DNA of 64,000 nt, taken from Melanocharis versteri (taxonomy: Eukaryota; Chordata; Aves; Passeriformes; Melanocharitidae). How positions within the stretch are numbered: the stretch's first letter is position 1; every line of letters starts with the position of its first letter. The notes below the pieces were generated by a model. The model was given only the letters and a program-made list of their open reading frames with translations, did not search any database and had not been told where the DNA came from. The position numbers and the translations under genes were made by a program. Where the stretch lies: positions 2,288,084 through 2,352,083 of the forward strand of contig VZTG01003728.1 of assembly GCA_013397845.1 (NCBI GenBank), written 5' to 3'. Below are positions 41,516 through 53,514 of the stretch, one piece after another.

Positions 41516-44500
41516 TTGTTTGTCATGTATGTTGGTTTCAGCTCAGTTGGTTTGAGGCAGTTTCAGCTGCCTTCCATTGCTTATTGCTTTCTTGGTGCTT
41601 GAGAATCAGGACTGGTGTGCTGTGATTTCTTATTGTCGTGATTCTCCACAGTTGCTGTGGGCTCGTAAGTTAAATAGACTGAGGTTTTTCTTTTATTACG
41701 AAAGATTTTTTCTGTCACATGAATAATATTTGCAAGTTTTTTCCTGTACATATTAGCAATTAGGAAAACAGATACACTAAAACTATGTGCACTGTTCCAT
41801 TACCTGTGTTGCCAGAATGAGAGGCTTAGAGCCTCTCTCTTGTTATGTGGAGTCACAGAAGATGCAGATTTTTGAGGGTGAAAGTATCACTATGAAATGC
41901 CCTGTTATGACTTTACAAACTCTTGAAGGTTCCGGCTTTCTTCAGTGTAATTTACTTAGTCATGAACCGTGTTCCTTATTGCTGGTATCTTTGCAGTTAA
42001 ATTCCCTGAACTGTAGTCTACATGAATGATGTCAACATTCTAAACAAGCGAGGCTGCTGGTGGTGACTTTCACATCCTCAAAGTTTATCCCATGAACCAC
42101 TCCTCCCCCTGGTTGGTTCTGTTCTCTGGAAATTTTCACACTGGAAGTCTTCATGGTAGTGACTTAATTTCAGATCACCAATGAAGAAATTTAGTGCCAT
42201 AAAATAGTTTCAAGTTTTGCAAAACCTTACTATCCCATTAGATGAAGACAGCCTGTTTATGACCGTCAGAAATGAGTCTGTAATCAGATTCAAAACTCAT
42301 TCGATGTGCCTTCTCTCGACATTGGGAGTGGTGTTGCAGAATATTTTACAGTAATAAATCAAATGTCCTACAAGAGTACAAGAATATTACATATTCGAAT
42401 ACATAAATGGTACTGACTGGCATTAATTATACTCCTATGTCTCAGTTCTGTATCAAGCAAAACTCTGGTATATGTGTATTTCAGCTTTTCCATCATTATA
42501 CCTAGGCCTGGGGTTTTATGAAGTAGCCTGAAGTTACCCATCTATTCTGCTTGCAAATTTTAATTAGCACAAATTAACATTTTTAAAGTCTTTAAAAGTG
42601 TGCTAAAACTGAACCTCGTAGCTCCTGGGATCTCTGCCACCTCTTTTTATGACTTCTTTGGAGAAAGCTGTCCAGAATCATTGATTAAATAATAGCTAAC
42701 ATTTGCTAAGGGTATTAAGGGACTTCATAATCTTTCTGCCTTTCAAGGTCATTGTCTTGATTCTTTCAAAACACATAACAGTGGTCATTAAAAACTTCCT
42801 TTTTTTCCTTTCCTGATTTATTTTATTACTCACTTACTATAATTTCAAATTACGCTTTTCCCATTTCCATATACTTTGCTTGATTGGAACCATTGTAGAA
42901 AATGTCATTATGTCCTTCTTCTCCCATGTTTTTTCTTCATGGATGTATATTTGTATAAAACCAAGAATCTCTAAATTTTGCTTTTCTTATCTTGAATTCC
43001 TCTGGGTATTTAGTTTGTGGCAGCTATTTGCTGTGCACTCATCTATCCACCATAACCTCCTCTAAAGCTATTTATTCACTCATTGCGACCTGGGAATTTA
43101 GGAGGAATATCAGTCAAAAACATTCCTATAAATCAGAGCTGGTGTGAATTTCCTGACTATCCATGTCTAAGGTCGTACTACATGTAGCCAAAGTCAGGGG
43201 CCATGCTTTCTGAGTCAGTGAAGTCATACAACTGAATTCTATCACAGCAATCATTAATTTTATGAGGTTGAGACTATGAGTCTTGAAGAAATAATACAAG
43301 TCAGTAATACACAGTGTGTATCAGGTGTAATCTCCTATTATCAGTATAGTTAATATGCAGCTAGAGTGAATTGATATAACATAGATTTACATTGGAGGAA
43401 AATGGTTTTTCATGTTTTTATATCAAAATGACCTAGCTAATAGCTTGATAAACACCATCCTTCAATGAATTCAACCAACTGTAACCCAGTAATTGTTATG
43501 GATGTATCTTTGTCTCATACATTAGTGGGGAATAAAAAAAATTGCTGATTTTTTAATGCATTCTAAACAGCTGGTGTAATTTACATACCAGCCATTTAAA
43601 ATATTCCTCATCTGAATCAAGCTCTTCTGGGAACAGTTCTTTGGGAAGAGTTGTTAATATTTCATGAGGAAACAGCCTTTAGGAGCAAAGTAAGAGAAAA
43701 TATTTAAAACTTGGCTTTCTCATGTCTTCTCATACTACCTATTGCAACCAAACTTTCATATCCACATGCTTTATTCCTAAAGTAGCCAAAAGTATATTGG
43801 CTGTTACTTTACCATTTTCTAAGTCATGCCTGAAATTGTCTTCTGAAGAAAGGCATCATATTTCCAGCTCTATGTTGATGCTGGGTAGGTGGCAGCAGTG
43901 CTCCCTTGTGGGTGATCAGAAGACAATAAAACACAGATGTAGATGAGCTTTATATTCAGCATTACAAAGCTGAGCTGGAATAATCGGGAGAAATATTTTC
44001 TAGAAGTACCTTTTGACTTCTTTAATGTCTTGCTGAGTGTCTAGCAACCCCAGGTGTGTTTTCAAAACTTAATTGTTTTACATACATCTGGCTTCATAGA
44101 TCCGCACCAAGTATAACTGTGCATATTAAAATATGTCAGAAATGTTTTATATCATCTATTTCAAGGCAAAGAGTATGCCTTCCACATGAAAATACTTTAA
44201 GTACTGATGATCTGTTGATTGTATCCAGTTGTCACATTGCTCTAGATTTCTCTCCTGTAAGGAAAAAAATTGTTGATATTGTATTCTGCCCTATTGATTT
44301 TTACAGGTTTAATTCTTTTTGAAGTACTTAGTGTTTCTGACTGCTTCAGCCAAAACCTCTCTTATGACCATTCTCGGTCAGCATCTTCCAGTGAATCAGC
44401 AGTATGGGATTAGGCTGAACACTGCGCCTCATTCAGCTTGTCCTTAGGCATTAGTCCATTGTCATGTTAGGTAACACTCCCTTCTTTTGACGCAACAAAG

Positions 44501-44553
44501 ACTCGGAAATTTGCTGCAGTAGTGCATGTGCCTTGCACAGAGTGGAGCAAGAT

Positions 44554-44634
44554 AATCACAGAATCATAGAATGGCTTGGGTTGGAAGGGACTTTAAAGAT
44601 CATCTAGTTCCAACCCCCCTGCTGTGGGCATAAT
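44554..44634 (-). mobile_element. CR1 LINE, short 3' end
   Basis: AATCACAGAATCATAGAATG and GGTTGGAAGGGACTTTAAAG, then CAACCCCCCTGC, a well-preserved CR1 3' end of about 80 bp in minus orientation. Confidence 0.92.
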
Positions 44635-45318
44635 GTATTCCTCCTTTCAAGTTTTGGTCTCTGAGTGGCAGATGGTGAGATCTTTTATTTAATGCTTGAG
44701 TCAGCTCACTGACACACTCCACTTTCAATTAATCCCTTCTTTTTTCAATGATGTATAGCTGTAATTGATTATAATAATCTGCTGAGGCAGAAAGAGCAAA
44801 AGTTGAATAAATACAGTGAGAATTCGAGGACTCATATTATCTCACTTCTTACATCTCCATGGAAGCTTAACATTTACTGGGAATTGTAAAACAGGTGACT
44901 TGCTTTAGCTTAATAGTAACTGCTTTTATCTCTTTAAATAAAAAAGCGTTAGAAAGTAGCAGCCTGGCCCAATAGTCTGAGGTAGATCTGTTTTTAATGT
45001 AGATGGCATAAAAGCAAAAAAAATTTCATTGTTAAAGTACATAATAAACTGCTCAAGAAACCAGACAGATCTATTAATGTTGGGTTTCTTCGCCATTAAA
45101 AACACCTCAAAATATTTTTTTTTCCCGTATGAAAAATTAAATCCACTAGGCAATCCAGACGGATATACACACAGTACTGATTATAACTGCTTGGATGGTG
45201 CGTCCATTGAAAACTGGTAAATGCTGCTGAAGTGACGAGACCTTAGCCCAATTATTTTTGAATGGCATGTGAATGCTGCAGGCAGGGATGCCATTAGTAA
45301 AGGGCATTTGCTGTTGGG

Positions 45319-45361
45319 AAAGAAAAAAAAAAAGAAAAGAAAAAAAAAAGAAGAAAAGAAA
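45319..45361. repeat. Polypurine tract upstream of D6 promoter
   Basis: A runs broken by single G, about 43 bases, ending some 30 nt before the candidate PDE4D6 CCAAT box. Confidence 0.9.
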
Positions 45362-45390
45362 TACCCCATGCCCAGGAGAGTCCCCAGCAT

Positions 45391-45898
45391 CAGCCAATGG
45401 GAAATTACCGTGCATCATGACACCAGCCCTGCGGATTTATATCTTTTAGGGTGACATACTATTGGCTGCTAGTATGGCTCTATGGGAGGGATCGCTGCCA
45501 CTGTCTGTGGCTTCCTCTTCAGGTCCTTATTTGGTAGCTGTTGATAGAGCAAGTCTTTGAGCAGCTGAGCATCTTGACATACATTATTCATTAAATCCTG
45601 GTGTTCAGGAAATATGCATATCCCTAGCTCTTCAGAAATTTCTTCAGCTCGTACAATATGTGTCTTCAACGTTGCCTCTGAATGCTTGGAGTTTCACAAA
45701 TGGCATTTATACAATCGGAAGACCACACGGTTGGATTTCATTTCAGTATGCGTCCTGTGCACACAGTTGCTGAGAACCTGAAGACCAGCAAAAAGAATTA
45801 GGAGAGGAAAGAAGGCATCTTTATTCTTGGAAGTCTTTTGCAGTGTCAGGTAGCAAAGAACTGATTAGCTTAGACTGGTAGTATAGAAGAAATCAAAA
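45391..45898 (+). promoter_or_regulatory. PDE4D: Candidate PDE4D6 promoter and 5' UTR
   Basis: A CCAAT box in GCCAATGGG (45394-45398) is followed about 40 nt later by the TATA-like ATTTATATC (45435-45443), a spacing that suits a pol II promoter starting near 45465-45475. An inverted CCAAT (ATTGG, 45461-45465) lies at the predicted start. Downstream are AT-rich homeodomain/POU-like words, including the palindrome ATATGCATAT (45612-45621). The predicted 5' UTR of about 430 nt runs to the PDE4D6 ATG. The elements are seen in the sequence; the promoter role is inferred from position. Confidence 0.45.
45469..45669 (-). other. Antisense open frame in the D6 upstream region, doubtful
   Basis: 66 codons on the minus strand, containing EELGICIFPEHQDLMNNV and ending AAIPPIEPY. 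It opens with TTG, not ATG. The same frame is closed by TGA a few codons upstream and is open again beyond it, toward a minus-strand pyrimidine tract and CAG at about 45781. The composition looks more protein-like than other frames here, but I recognise no family. It could be a decayed exon or processed-gene relic, or chance in a conserved promoter region. Confidence 0.2.
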
Positions 45899-45946
45899 AT
45901 GCCTGAGGCAAACTATTTACTCTCAGTTTCTTGGGGCTACATAAAG
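45899..45946 (+). CDS. PDE4D: PDE4D first coding exon, supershort isoform PDE4D6
   Basis: Encodes the 16 residues MPEANYLLSVSWGYIK and then meets a donor, AAG|GTAGGA. This peptide is the isoform-specific N-terminus known for PDE4D6 and shared with PDE4B5 in mammals. The ATG has A at -3, and an in-frame TAG lies 15 nt upstream (45884-45886), so the start is well bounded. The exon ends on a codon boundary, which matches the phase-0 acceptor of the 94-nt exon 7197 nt downstream. Use of this exon gives an enzyme lacking UCR1 and the first part of UCR2. In mammals the supershort forms are mainly brain transcripts; expression in this bird is inferred. The exon is too short to appear as an open reading frame of its own, and was found by the peptide and the donor. 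Confidence 0.93.
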
Positions 45947-47541
45947 GTAGGATTTTGTTTTACCTTTTAAGAACTTTGATTTATGGTGCATGATTGCATG
46001 ATCACTGGATAGCATGAGGATTTGTGGGTGATATGAGTAATATGAAGTAAAAAATCAAAACAAGCCTTTGTTCAGCAAGAAGAATGAACTGCACATAGTC
46101 TTTTTTAGAAACTGTGCTGGGACTTTTAAAATAATATTGCTTCAGGGAATGATTAGACCAAGTCTAAAGCCAAAGAAATTCAGAACAATTTTGTGTTCTT
46201 TCAGAAAAAGGTTGCTACAAAACTGTATTTCTAGCCACTAAAAGGTTTTAAAAACTCCAGATACCTTGAAACTGAGATACTATACAATTGACAGAGCATG
46301 AGTAAAGAAGCTGAGGATAATGGGTGGGTGCATGACTCATACTGGTTTTAATAGCTGAGGGAAGGTGAAATTATGAGCAGTGCATTTCAACAGCATTTTT
46401 GGTAGGCTCTGTGTGTGTGACAGTTTATTGTTTCAAACATTGGAAATTGCCATCTTCTAATACTGATCTTCGTTGTTATGTGGGGCAGTGTGAACTGGCT
46501 TGAAATGGCAATACTGCTAGAAAATGGAATTAAATAAGCTTTATCTCTTTTATGGAAAAGTTTTGCATCAAGGAGTTAAATCAGTATGTCTGTCAACACA
46601 TAGAACTGAAATCCACTTGATAGAAAACCACATCTGAGCTTTGATTTATCCCTAAAAAAATTATGTTTGTGCTTAAAAAAATGCTGCTGCTTTTATACTT
46701 TTATGATTATTATCAAGTGTGTAAAAAAAAAAATCATCTTGTGCTTCACATAAAATAACTGTACCAAATCATCCTGCTTTAAAGAAATTCTGATTCCTCC
46801 TGAACTAAATAATGCATATATTGAATTAAATGACTAAAAATAACACAAGCATTATATTTGCACAATTGAATATCTTATGCTTTCTTTTATTAATACCTAC
46901 TTTTACAATACTTTTAAAATAGAAATGCAAAGCCTGATTATTTCCAATTATGAGTATTCTCAGCTAATGCTGAATTGCTACGATATATTATCGAGGATTT
47001 TGATCAGTCATCTGTGAAGAAATTTAATTCCATTATGTTAGCTAGGTAGATTCCTTTCTTGTTTACAAAAACAATAAGATGAAATTACTTTGCTAAAAGT
47101 ATTTCAGCTCAAACTGAGGTATTCATTGTAATTTACTAGAAAGTATTTCCTGCATTTCCAGGCAGCTGCTGTCATGTTCCTCCTTGCTAAATCAGAAAAA
47201 TTCTATCACCAATAAAAAAAAAGTTCTTACTTTTTCCTTACTCTTACTGTTTAGCCTTTAGAATTTATAGACTTTGTTTTTTCTAATTGAAGTTTAGCAG
47301 AGACCGTAGTAGCTGTAATTGAGTAAACATGGGGAAAAAATGTCCTTTGTATAGAGAATGTCCTATACTGTCTACAATGATTTTAGTTAAGAAGCTAAGT
47401 CGTGCTTGAGCACAATTTTATTACAATGCTTTTTCAGAGAAAAAATTTGAGAAGAAGCAATGATAATCTAGTTTTTATGACATTCAAAACAATTATTTAC
47501 AGTATTTATGAAATTCCAAAGATTGAAATATCTTATTCTCA

Positions 47542-47564
47542 GATATTACATTGTATGTAATATC
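47542..47564. repeat. 10-bp inverted repeat
   Basis: GATATTACAT and ATGTAATATC around a TGT loop; AT-rich, so it may be chance. Confidence 0.7.
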
Positions 47565-47680
47565 AGATATAACATTTTATATGTTTATATCACTTATTAT
47601 ACATATATTTCTTTATGCTTCAGGCTGTACTTTATCTCCTGTGAATTATATTTTGGATAATGGGAATGTTTATCCCTGGA

Positions 47681-47728
47681 TTTTGTTGAGTATCTTTTCT
47701 CAAAGATGAGAAAAGATACTCAACAAAA
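47681..47728. repeat. 21-bp perfect inverted repeat (hairpin)
   Basis: Arms 47681-47701 and 47708-47728 are exact reverse complements, with a 6-base loop AAAGAT. Each arm contains TTGAGTATCTTTTC or its complement. It lies in the PDE4D6 intron. Confidence 0.95.
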
Positions 47729-50700
47729 AATGAGCACCACTATCACAATGCCAGCCTTAGAGATATCCTGCTTTCTGTAGCTTATTATAAAAAACAGTGC
47801 CTGGCCTTGATATTAATTAAACCCATGAGCTCCCAACCCTAACCTTTAGCTATTAAGAATGCTGTTTTTGTATCCAGAATGCTGCTAAAATCAAAGATAG
47901 TTTTGCATCAATGCACAGTATAGACAGAAGCCTTATGTTAATTTGTAAGGCTGAGCTATTTCAAATTCCTTGCTTGTTTTATTATAGAATACAATGCTTT
48001 TCAAATCTAGTAAAGTAATATAGCTTATTCATTTTGAGATACAATCATATTTTAAAAATAACATTGATAGATATTTCAGAAACAAAATATAGTTATGTTA
48101 GTTGAATATTCCAAGTATTAATTGAATGTTCCATGGATGTATTCTATGCACGTAAGCTTTTAGAAATGGTACCTAGAAAAGAGGCAGCCAGAAAGGCTGA
48201 AAGTGGGATCTGTTGCCGTGTGGGTTTGGGAGCCAGTGCTGTGAGAGTCTCCTGTCTCTCTTGAGCATTTTGATTCCAGCCTCCACTGGACTTGAAACTT
48301 GATAAATGTTTAAACTGAAGGCCAGGTAGGACTGGGCATTTTGGTCCATGGACTGCCTTCTAGCCCCAGCTTCACCTTCAGTATTGGTGCGAAAAGCTGT
48401 GGTGGAGGCAGCCTCTTTACAGTCCTCAGGATGCAGCAGGTTTCTGTACAGGAGCACAAAGCCTGCGTGGAAGAGACCCTACTGCTACAGGGAGTCTACA
48501 GCAAGAGTGGTTTTGTGTGCTTCCTTCTGGCACAACTAGCTGCTGGCTGCTTCTTAAGCTCTTTGTTTTTGAGTCAAGAACTTCACACAAAATTTGTAAA
48601 ATCTTCTAAGGTGTAAACAATAACCCCTGTATATATAAAGCATGAGGTCCAAACTTGTTCATGGCCATGAATCAACTCTATTTGGATCTTGGAGTAGGTG
48701 TTTCTTTCTGACATATGTGCACATTCTTCCCAAAAATCTATCAGTACTCTGGTTGCCATCTGGGAACGTGGTTACCCCAAACGTTTGTCTCTGTTTTTCT
48801 GTGTATCTTTGCTGACATCAGAAAAGTACCTTATTTTTCAAAAAACCCCCTCCATGTACGTTTATCCTAGGCTGACAGCAGTAATATAGATGCAGAGATG
48901 TGCACACATTGGGCTTCAGCCCAGAAACTACAAACTACTAAAACCTAAACTACAAACCTGTTCTTTGGAGGTTAACAAAATTTAGGAAATTGTTCTCAGT
49001 TCATTATCATTAATGTATGTACCTTTATTCTCATGTATTACAGTTTTTGCTCCAGCGGACTTCTTAGGTTTTTAGAGGGAGATAAACATGCACATCTCCT
49101 TTTGTCACTTTAGGGACATTTTTAATGTTATTTGAATGTTCTGCTTGTGTTTGTGTTGAGGGCTCTGCACTTTTTTATTCCCCCACCCCCCTAACCCCAG
49201 CTGAGATTCAAATCTAAAATAAATAGAAACAAACGGAATTTTAAAAATTCTGCTTAAGGAAATATTTTCAGGATTTTTTTTAGAAATGAGTTTATGGTTC
49301 TGTTGCTCTGACATCAGTATTCAGCAGTAAAGAACTGTATAATTGACTTTATGGACATTTTATGGCCAGTCCATTTCCAGGGGGATTTTCTAAGGCTATA
49401 GTCAAGGACTGTGGTATTCCAAAGGGATGTATGTGACATTTTTCTAATCTAACAATGCCTAGTGGGATGTGGGAAAAATCTTTCTTTCTGGGAAAGAATA
49501 CATAGATCAACCAAAAACCACTGCTTCCTCCCCATGCTGAGCTCACAATATCATAATTAAAGTGTATGGTTTAAATGTTTATTAATAACAAGAGTTTTAA
49601 TCTTTATCATTTATTTTCTTGAACTATGAAAGTATGTGGAATTCATATTTTTAAAATTCTTATTCAAAATATCATCTGTAATGTTTGCTGCTGTTAGGAA
49701 CAAGGCAGTTTCATGTCTTGTTTGACTTGTTTTGAACATAACATGCAAGGTGTTTCTTCCAGGAGGCCAAATTATGAGAGTGTGGAGTCTAGCCAAGTTT
49801 CTAGCACTTAGGGGTGTTTCTTGGATGAGTAAAACAGTGTTGGCTCACAGATGTAACCAACTTCTCTGGCTGGCAATAAGATCTTGTGGAAGCCATGAGA
49901 GAGGCAAGATTTCATTTTAAAGTAATTGTGCAGTCGTATAAATACATGGATCTTTTAAACAGCAATTATGTATGGGTGCACTTGGCCTCAAATTAAATCT
50001 TTGAGTAATAGGTAAAATTGGGAAAAAATAAGGGGGTTAAATTTGGTTTTGCTGTTTTGATTGTTTTTTTTCTTAGATAAAGGATTTTTTTTTCCTCAAA
50101 AGGCAAGTTATTAAGCATAAGGGGATTGAGTAACGTACAGATACAGTGAAACAGAGTATAACCAACAAAAATGCCTGAATATCTTGATTGCTGTTTGTCT
50201 CTCATGTTTGATTTTTTAATGTTCTCAAAGAGCATTATTGTTCTGCATCAGAAACTGCTGTCTGCATATGGTCTTCAGCTTCATCTGTTTCAATGGCAAT
50301 GACGGTTGTAAGGCTTTGTCAGATAATTAGAAAATCAAAACAGTTCTCTAAACTCCTGCTTAGTCCAGAAGTTTTCAAAATGAATGTCAATTAAAATCTT
50401 GGTTCTGTGGCGTCAGCAACATGTGAAAGAGTATGAGGAAATCACGCAGCTACAGTTCTTCAAAGCCAAAGGCATCTCCAATTGAATTTGCTCTCAGCAG
50501 GAGGCCCTTGCAGAGGCTGAGGGGCTTGTTTTACTGTTCACCCATGTTCAGCAGTAACACAGACTATTCTGCAGTTCTCATGCAGATGCTTGAGTTTTCG
50601 TGTTGTACTGACTTGTGGGGTGATGGGAGGTGGGAAAATGAGGGTTTGCATCAGACTAGTGGGGAACATAGCATTAGAAAAGACTGTTATGTACCTTCCA

Positions 50701-53143
50701 TTTGTTGTGGATATTTGTACAACAGATACTGAGCTGAAAATTCTTAGAGAACATATGCTCCATAAGTTCTATAAGATGATTCTCAATATGCAATAACAAA
50801 CCTCTCTACACACTCCCTGCAGTTATATTTATTATTTGGAAAAAAGAATCCTTCCTATTTCCTGTGTCAAGTAGCTGAAAACACTGATTTGTTCCTGTTT
50901 CAAAGCTGGGAAACTTTTTAAGAAGACTTCCTGAAGAGTACATGCAGGTGGTGGCTAGATGGCCTTTTTTTCCAAAGTGTGGAACATGACACAATTAGTA
51001 TTTTTCTGCAGCAAAAACAGCATCACAAAGTTGGGCATCATGTAGAAAGGTTTACTAGGAAACAACCAGGCAGATGAGGAACTATTGAAGCTGGGATCCA
51101 GTGAACTAGCTAATTAAATTAAGGAAGAGAGAATATTGGAGTAGTAATGGGTATACTGATGACATGCTTAAAAGTTAATGTGGTTTTGTCTACTCCTGAC
51201 GTTTTATTAAGATTCCTACATGCAATATTTAATTTGAAGCTTCAGTCTCTGGATGACATCTGGAGACAAGCTATTCCCTGACATCTTCAGTTTTTGCCTT
51301 AAATAATACAATTTCTCACCTTTTGTGGGAACAGAAGAAAAAGTGTGTAAGCATGACTTAAGTGTGTTAAAAGTTTAAAGACAGACTTTTAAAAAAAGGT
51401 CTTGGGATTTTTGGACCAGTCATTTTATTGCTTGGTAAACTTGGCTTGATTTTTCAGCACTTGACATTGGTGACAAACATAAGACGTTGCTGAAGAGGTT
51501 GAGACCGGTTTTGTCTAGCATGTATAGCTCTGTAGTTCTCATAGTATGTGTAGCTGTATTTGCAGTATGGTTCTAATTTTCAGACATATGTTGAGCGCTT
51601 GCTAGAACAAGGCTATATCTGAGATCAAAGCTGAGCCTTTGGCTTGTGACTAAAGTACAATTCAGTCTTTGTAGCTGTGGAACTTCCTGAGCTGATGACA
51701 TGTTAAGATGGCAGGAAAATGCAGTGGCTAATGGTTAGAATGTTATATTAAAGGTAGTTTTGTTTGGCACATTGTGAGCAATATGGTAATTGGTGCCTTA
51801 CAAAGATATTGTGAAGAAAATAACACCTTTCACTATGCAAGGCCACTTTCAACAAATAGCTTTGATGATTCCAGTGGAATGGAAATGGGATGGGTAATAT
51901 TGACTACAGTGGTTTATCTCCTTTGAAGAAGAGTAAATTATAAATTACCAGTTTTCAACATAGAGGAATATTTACATATATATACTCTAAGGATAGCTAT
52001 TCCTTGATATAATAGATAGTCATGACTGCATGAACAAGGTAAAAGGTGATTCTGAAAGTGGCACAAATCATTTGGCTTTGTTAAGAGAAAAGATGACTGA
52101 GAAATCTAATAACAAAATGAAAGGACGGCACAATAGGAGGCAAAATTCAATAGTGACAGATGCATGATAATTTTCATTGGCAAGAGTTGTTTGAATTGTT
52201 AATAAGTATTGCTGACTTCTGTTTGTTGGCAATATCAAGGCAGAGCTACAGTCAATGAAAATGCGTCTAAGACAGTGAGAGCTGTATTATGCAATTAACC
52301 TGTCAAGCATAGTACCACAGGACATCATTTCACCCTGGAGTATAGAAGGGATCAAGAAAGGCTCAGTGATGAGTACCTAATTAATTATACATTTCATGGA
52401 ATATTAGTATCTGCTTCTATCCTATAGAGTGCCTAGAGTGAATTGGTAACTAAGAGGGAAATAGAAGGTGTTTCCACAGATGGGTATTCTCTACCCCAAT
52501 GTTTCTTGGAGATGCTTGCAGTTTTCTGAGATAGTGGAATGGTCGAGTCATTGGATTGATTGGATATTACAATTTTTGGTTAGAGACAGGAGTACCTATT
52601 TCTTTTCATATTGGCTAATATGAAATCAGTAAGATATTTTGATTGTTTGGAGCAATGCTGTCAGATACTTTTAAGTAATGATGAGAGGTAAGATAGACTT
52701 GAAATGTTAACTAATGAATTGAAAAAAATGTGAAAAATAGATTAATTTACAAATCTTATGAGAAAACTATTAGCGAACAGTCCTACATAAATACATTTGT
52801 ATTTACTTTCCAAATTAAAATCAAAAAATTAGAAAGACGGTATTATAACTTGTGTGTATGCATATGCCTTAGAGTTTTCAGTTACTAGTAGGACATTGTA
52901 ATTTAGTCATTGAACCACTGTGGTGTATTTTAGGAGGTTAAGAATGACATTGTCCAATGTATGAATGAGTTGGTTGGGTAGATCATTGGTACATGTGATT
53001 TCTTCTTTCACAATTGTCTTACTTTAATATATATTCTTAATGCCATGTTCTTTCCCCAGTTATAAATTGACTGCATTTTCTTATCCTAACTAAAATATAT
53101 CTTGATGTAACTAACTTTAAACTTTTTTTGTTTTCTTTTCCAG

Positions 53144-53237
53144 TTTAAAAGAATGCTCAACCGTGAGCTAACCCATCTCTCTGAAATGAGCAGGTCAGGC
53201 AATCAGGTCTCAGAATATATATCAAACACTTTCTTAG
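53144..53237 (+). CDS. PDE4D: PDE4D exon, C-terminal part of UCR2 (94 nt)
   Basis: Preceded by a pyrimidine tract and TTTTCCAG, followed by TTAG|GTAAGA. Translation starts FKRMLNRELTHLSEM and ends YISNTFL plus one base, so the exon is phase 0 in, phase 1 out. This is the UCR2 helix that can fold over the catalytic pocket and restrain PDE4 activity. The codon at 53216-53218 is TAT, giving Tyr where human PDE4D has the Phe used by PDE4D-selective allosteric inhibitors; Tyr is the usual residue in other PDE4s and in non-primate PDE4D. The exon is shared by all active PDE4D isoforms. Its length of 94 nt is the one I recall for this exon in mammals. Confidence 0.96.
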
Positions 53238-53514
53238 GTAAGACTATGAAGAGTTAACTTTTTTGCCTTTTGGGGGTTTTTATATATATCTCTGGGCTGT
53301 GTTAGAGCTTAAAAGCAAGTGGCTTTCAGAAACTGTGCATTTAGCATATTGTTGTCAGCATTTGTGCAGAGAGATCAGATTAGATCCATTTCCTCACAAC
53401 GCAATTAATTTGTGTATGTGATTTCCCTGTGTGTGTAATTACAGACAAATATTCATGTATATATTACAACTACTGCATTGCTACCATATTAAAAAATCAT
53501 TATAATGAATTATG

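Larger units (their letters stand above)
1..45898 (+). other. PDE4D: PDE4D intron of longer isoforms (partial)
   Basis: No exon of PDE4D other than the PDE4D6 first exon was found before 53144. In particular the UCR2 exon ending SEMASNK, which long and D1/D2 short isoforms splice to the 94-nt exon, was looked for and not seen. So this stretch, continuing to 53143 around the PDE4D6 exon, is intron for those isoforms. It is AT-rich, full of short T and A runs, and contains only repeats plus the CpG island. Stretches with nothing I can name are: 1-4879 (simple repeats only), 4998-8461, 8800-9591, 10018-10457, 11557-14643, 14896-17002, 19546-22600, 23100-37240, 37660-40469, 41516-44553 and 44635-45390. 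Confidence 0.8.
45947..53143 (+). other. PDE4D: PDE4D intron between D6 exon and 94-nt exon
   Basis: 7197 nt, GT-AG. AT-rich with no recognised interspersed repeat. It holds a 21-bp perfect hairpin at 47681-47728 and a smaller inverted repeat at 47542-47564. Open frames at 48173-48616 overlap on both strands and look like chance. Confidence 0.85.

Noticed and set aside
48173..48616. Overlapping + and - frames of about 90 codons
   Set aside because: No start context, splice sites or family similarity; both strands are open, which suggests chance.
48627..48641. TATA-like word GTATATATAAAGC as a promoter
   Set aside because: Isolated in AT-rich intron with no CCAAT, GC box or exon after it.
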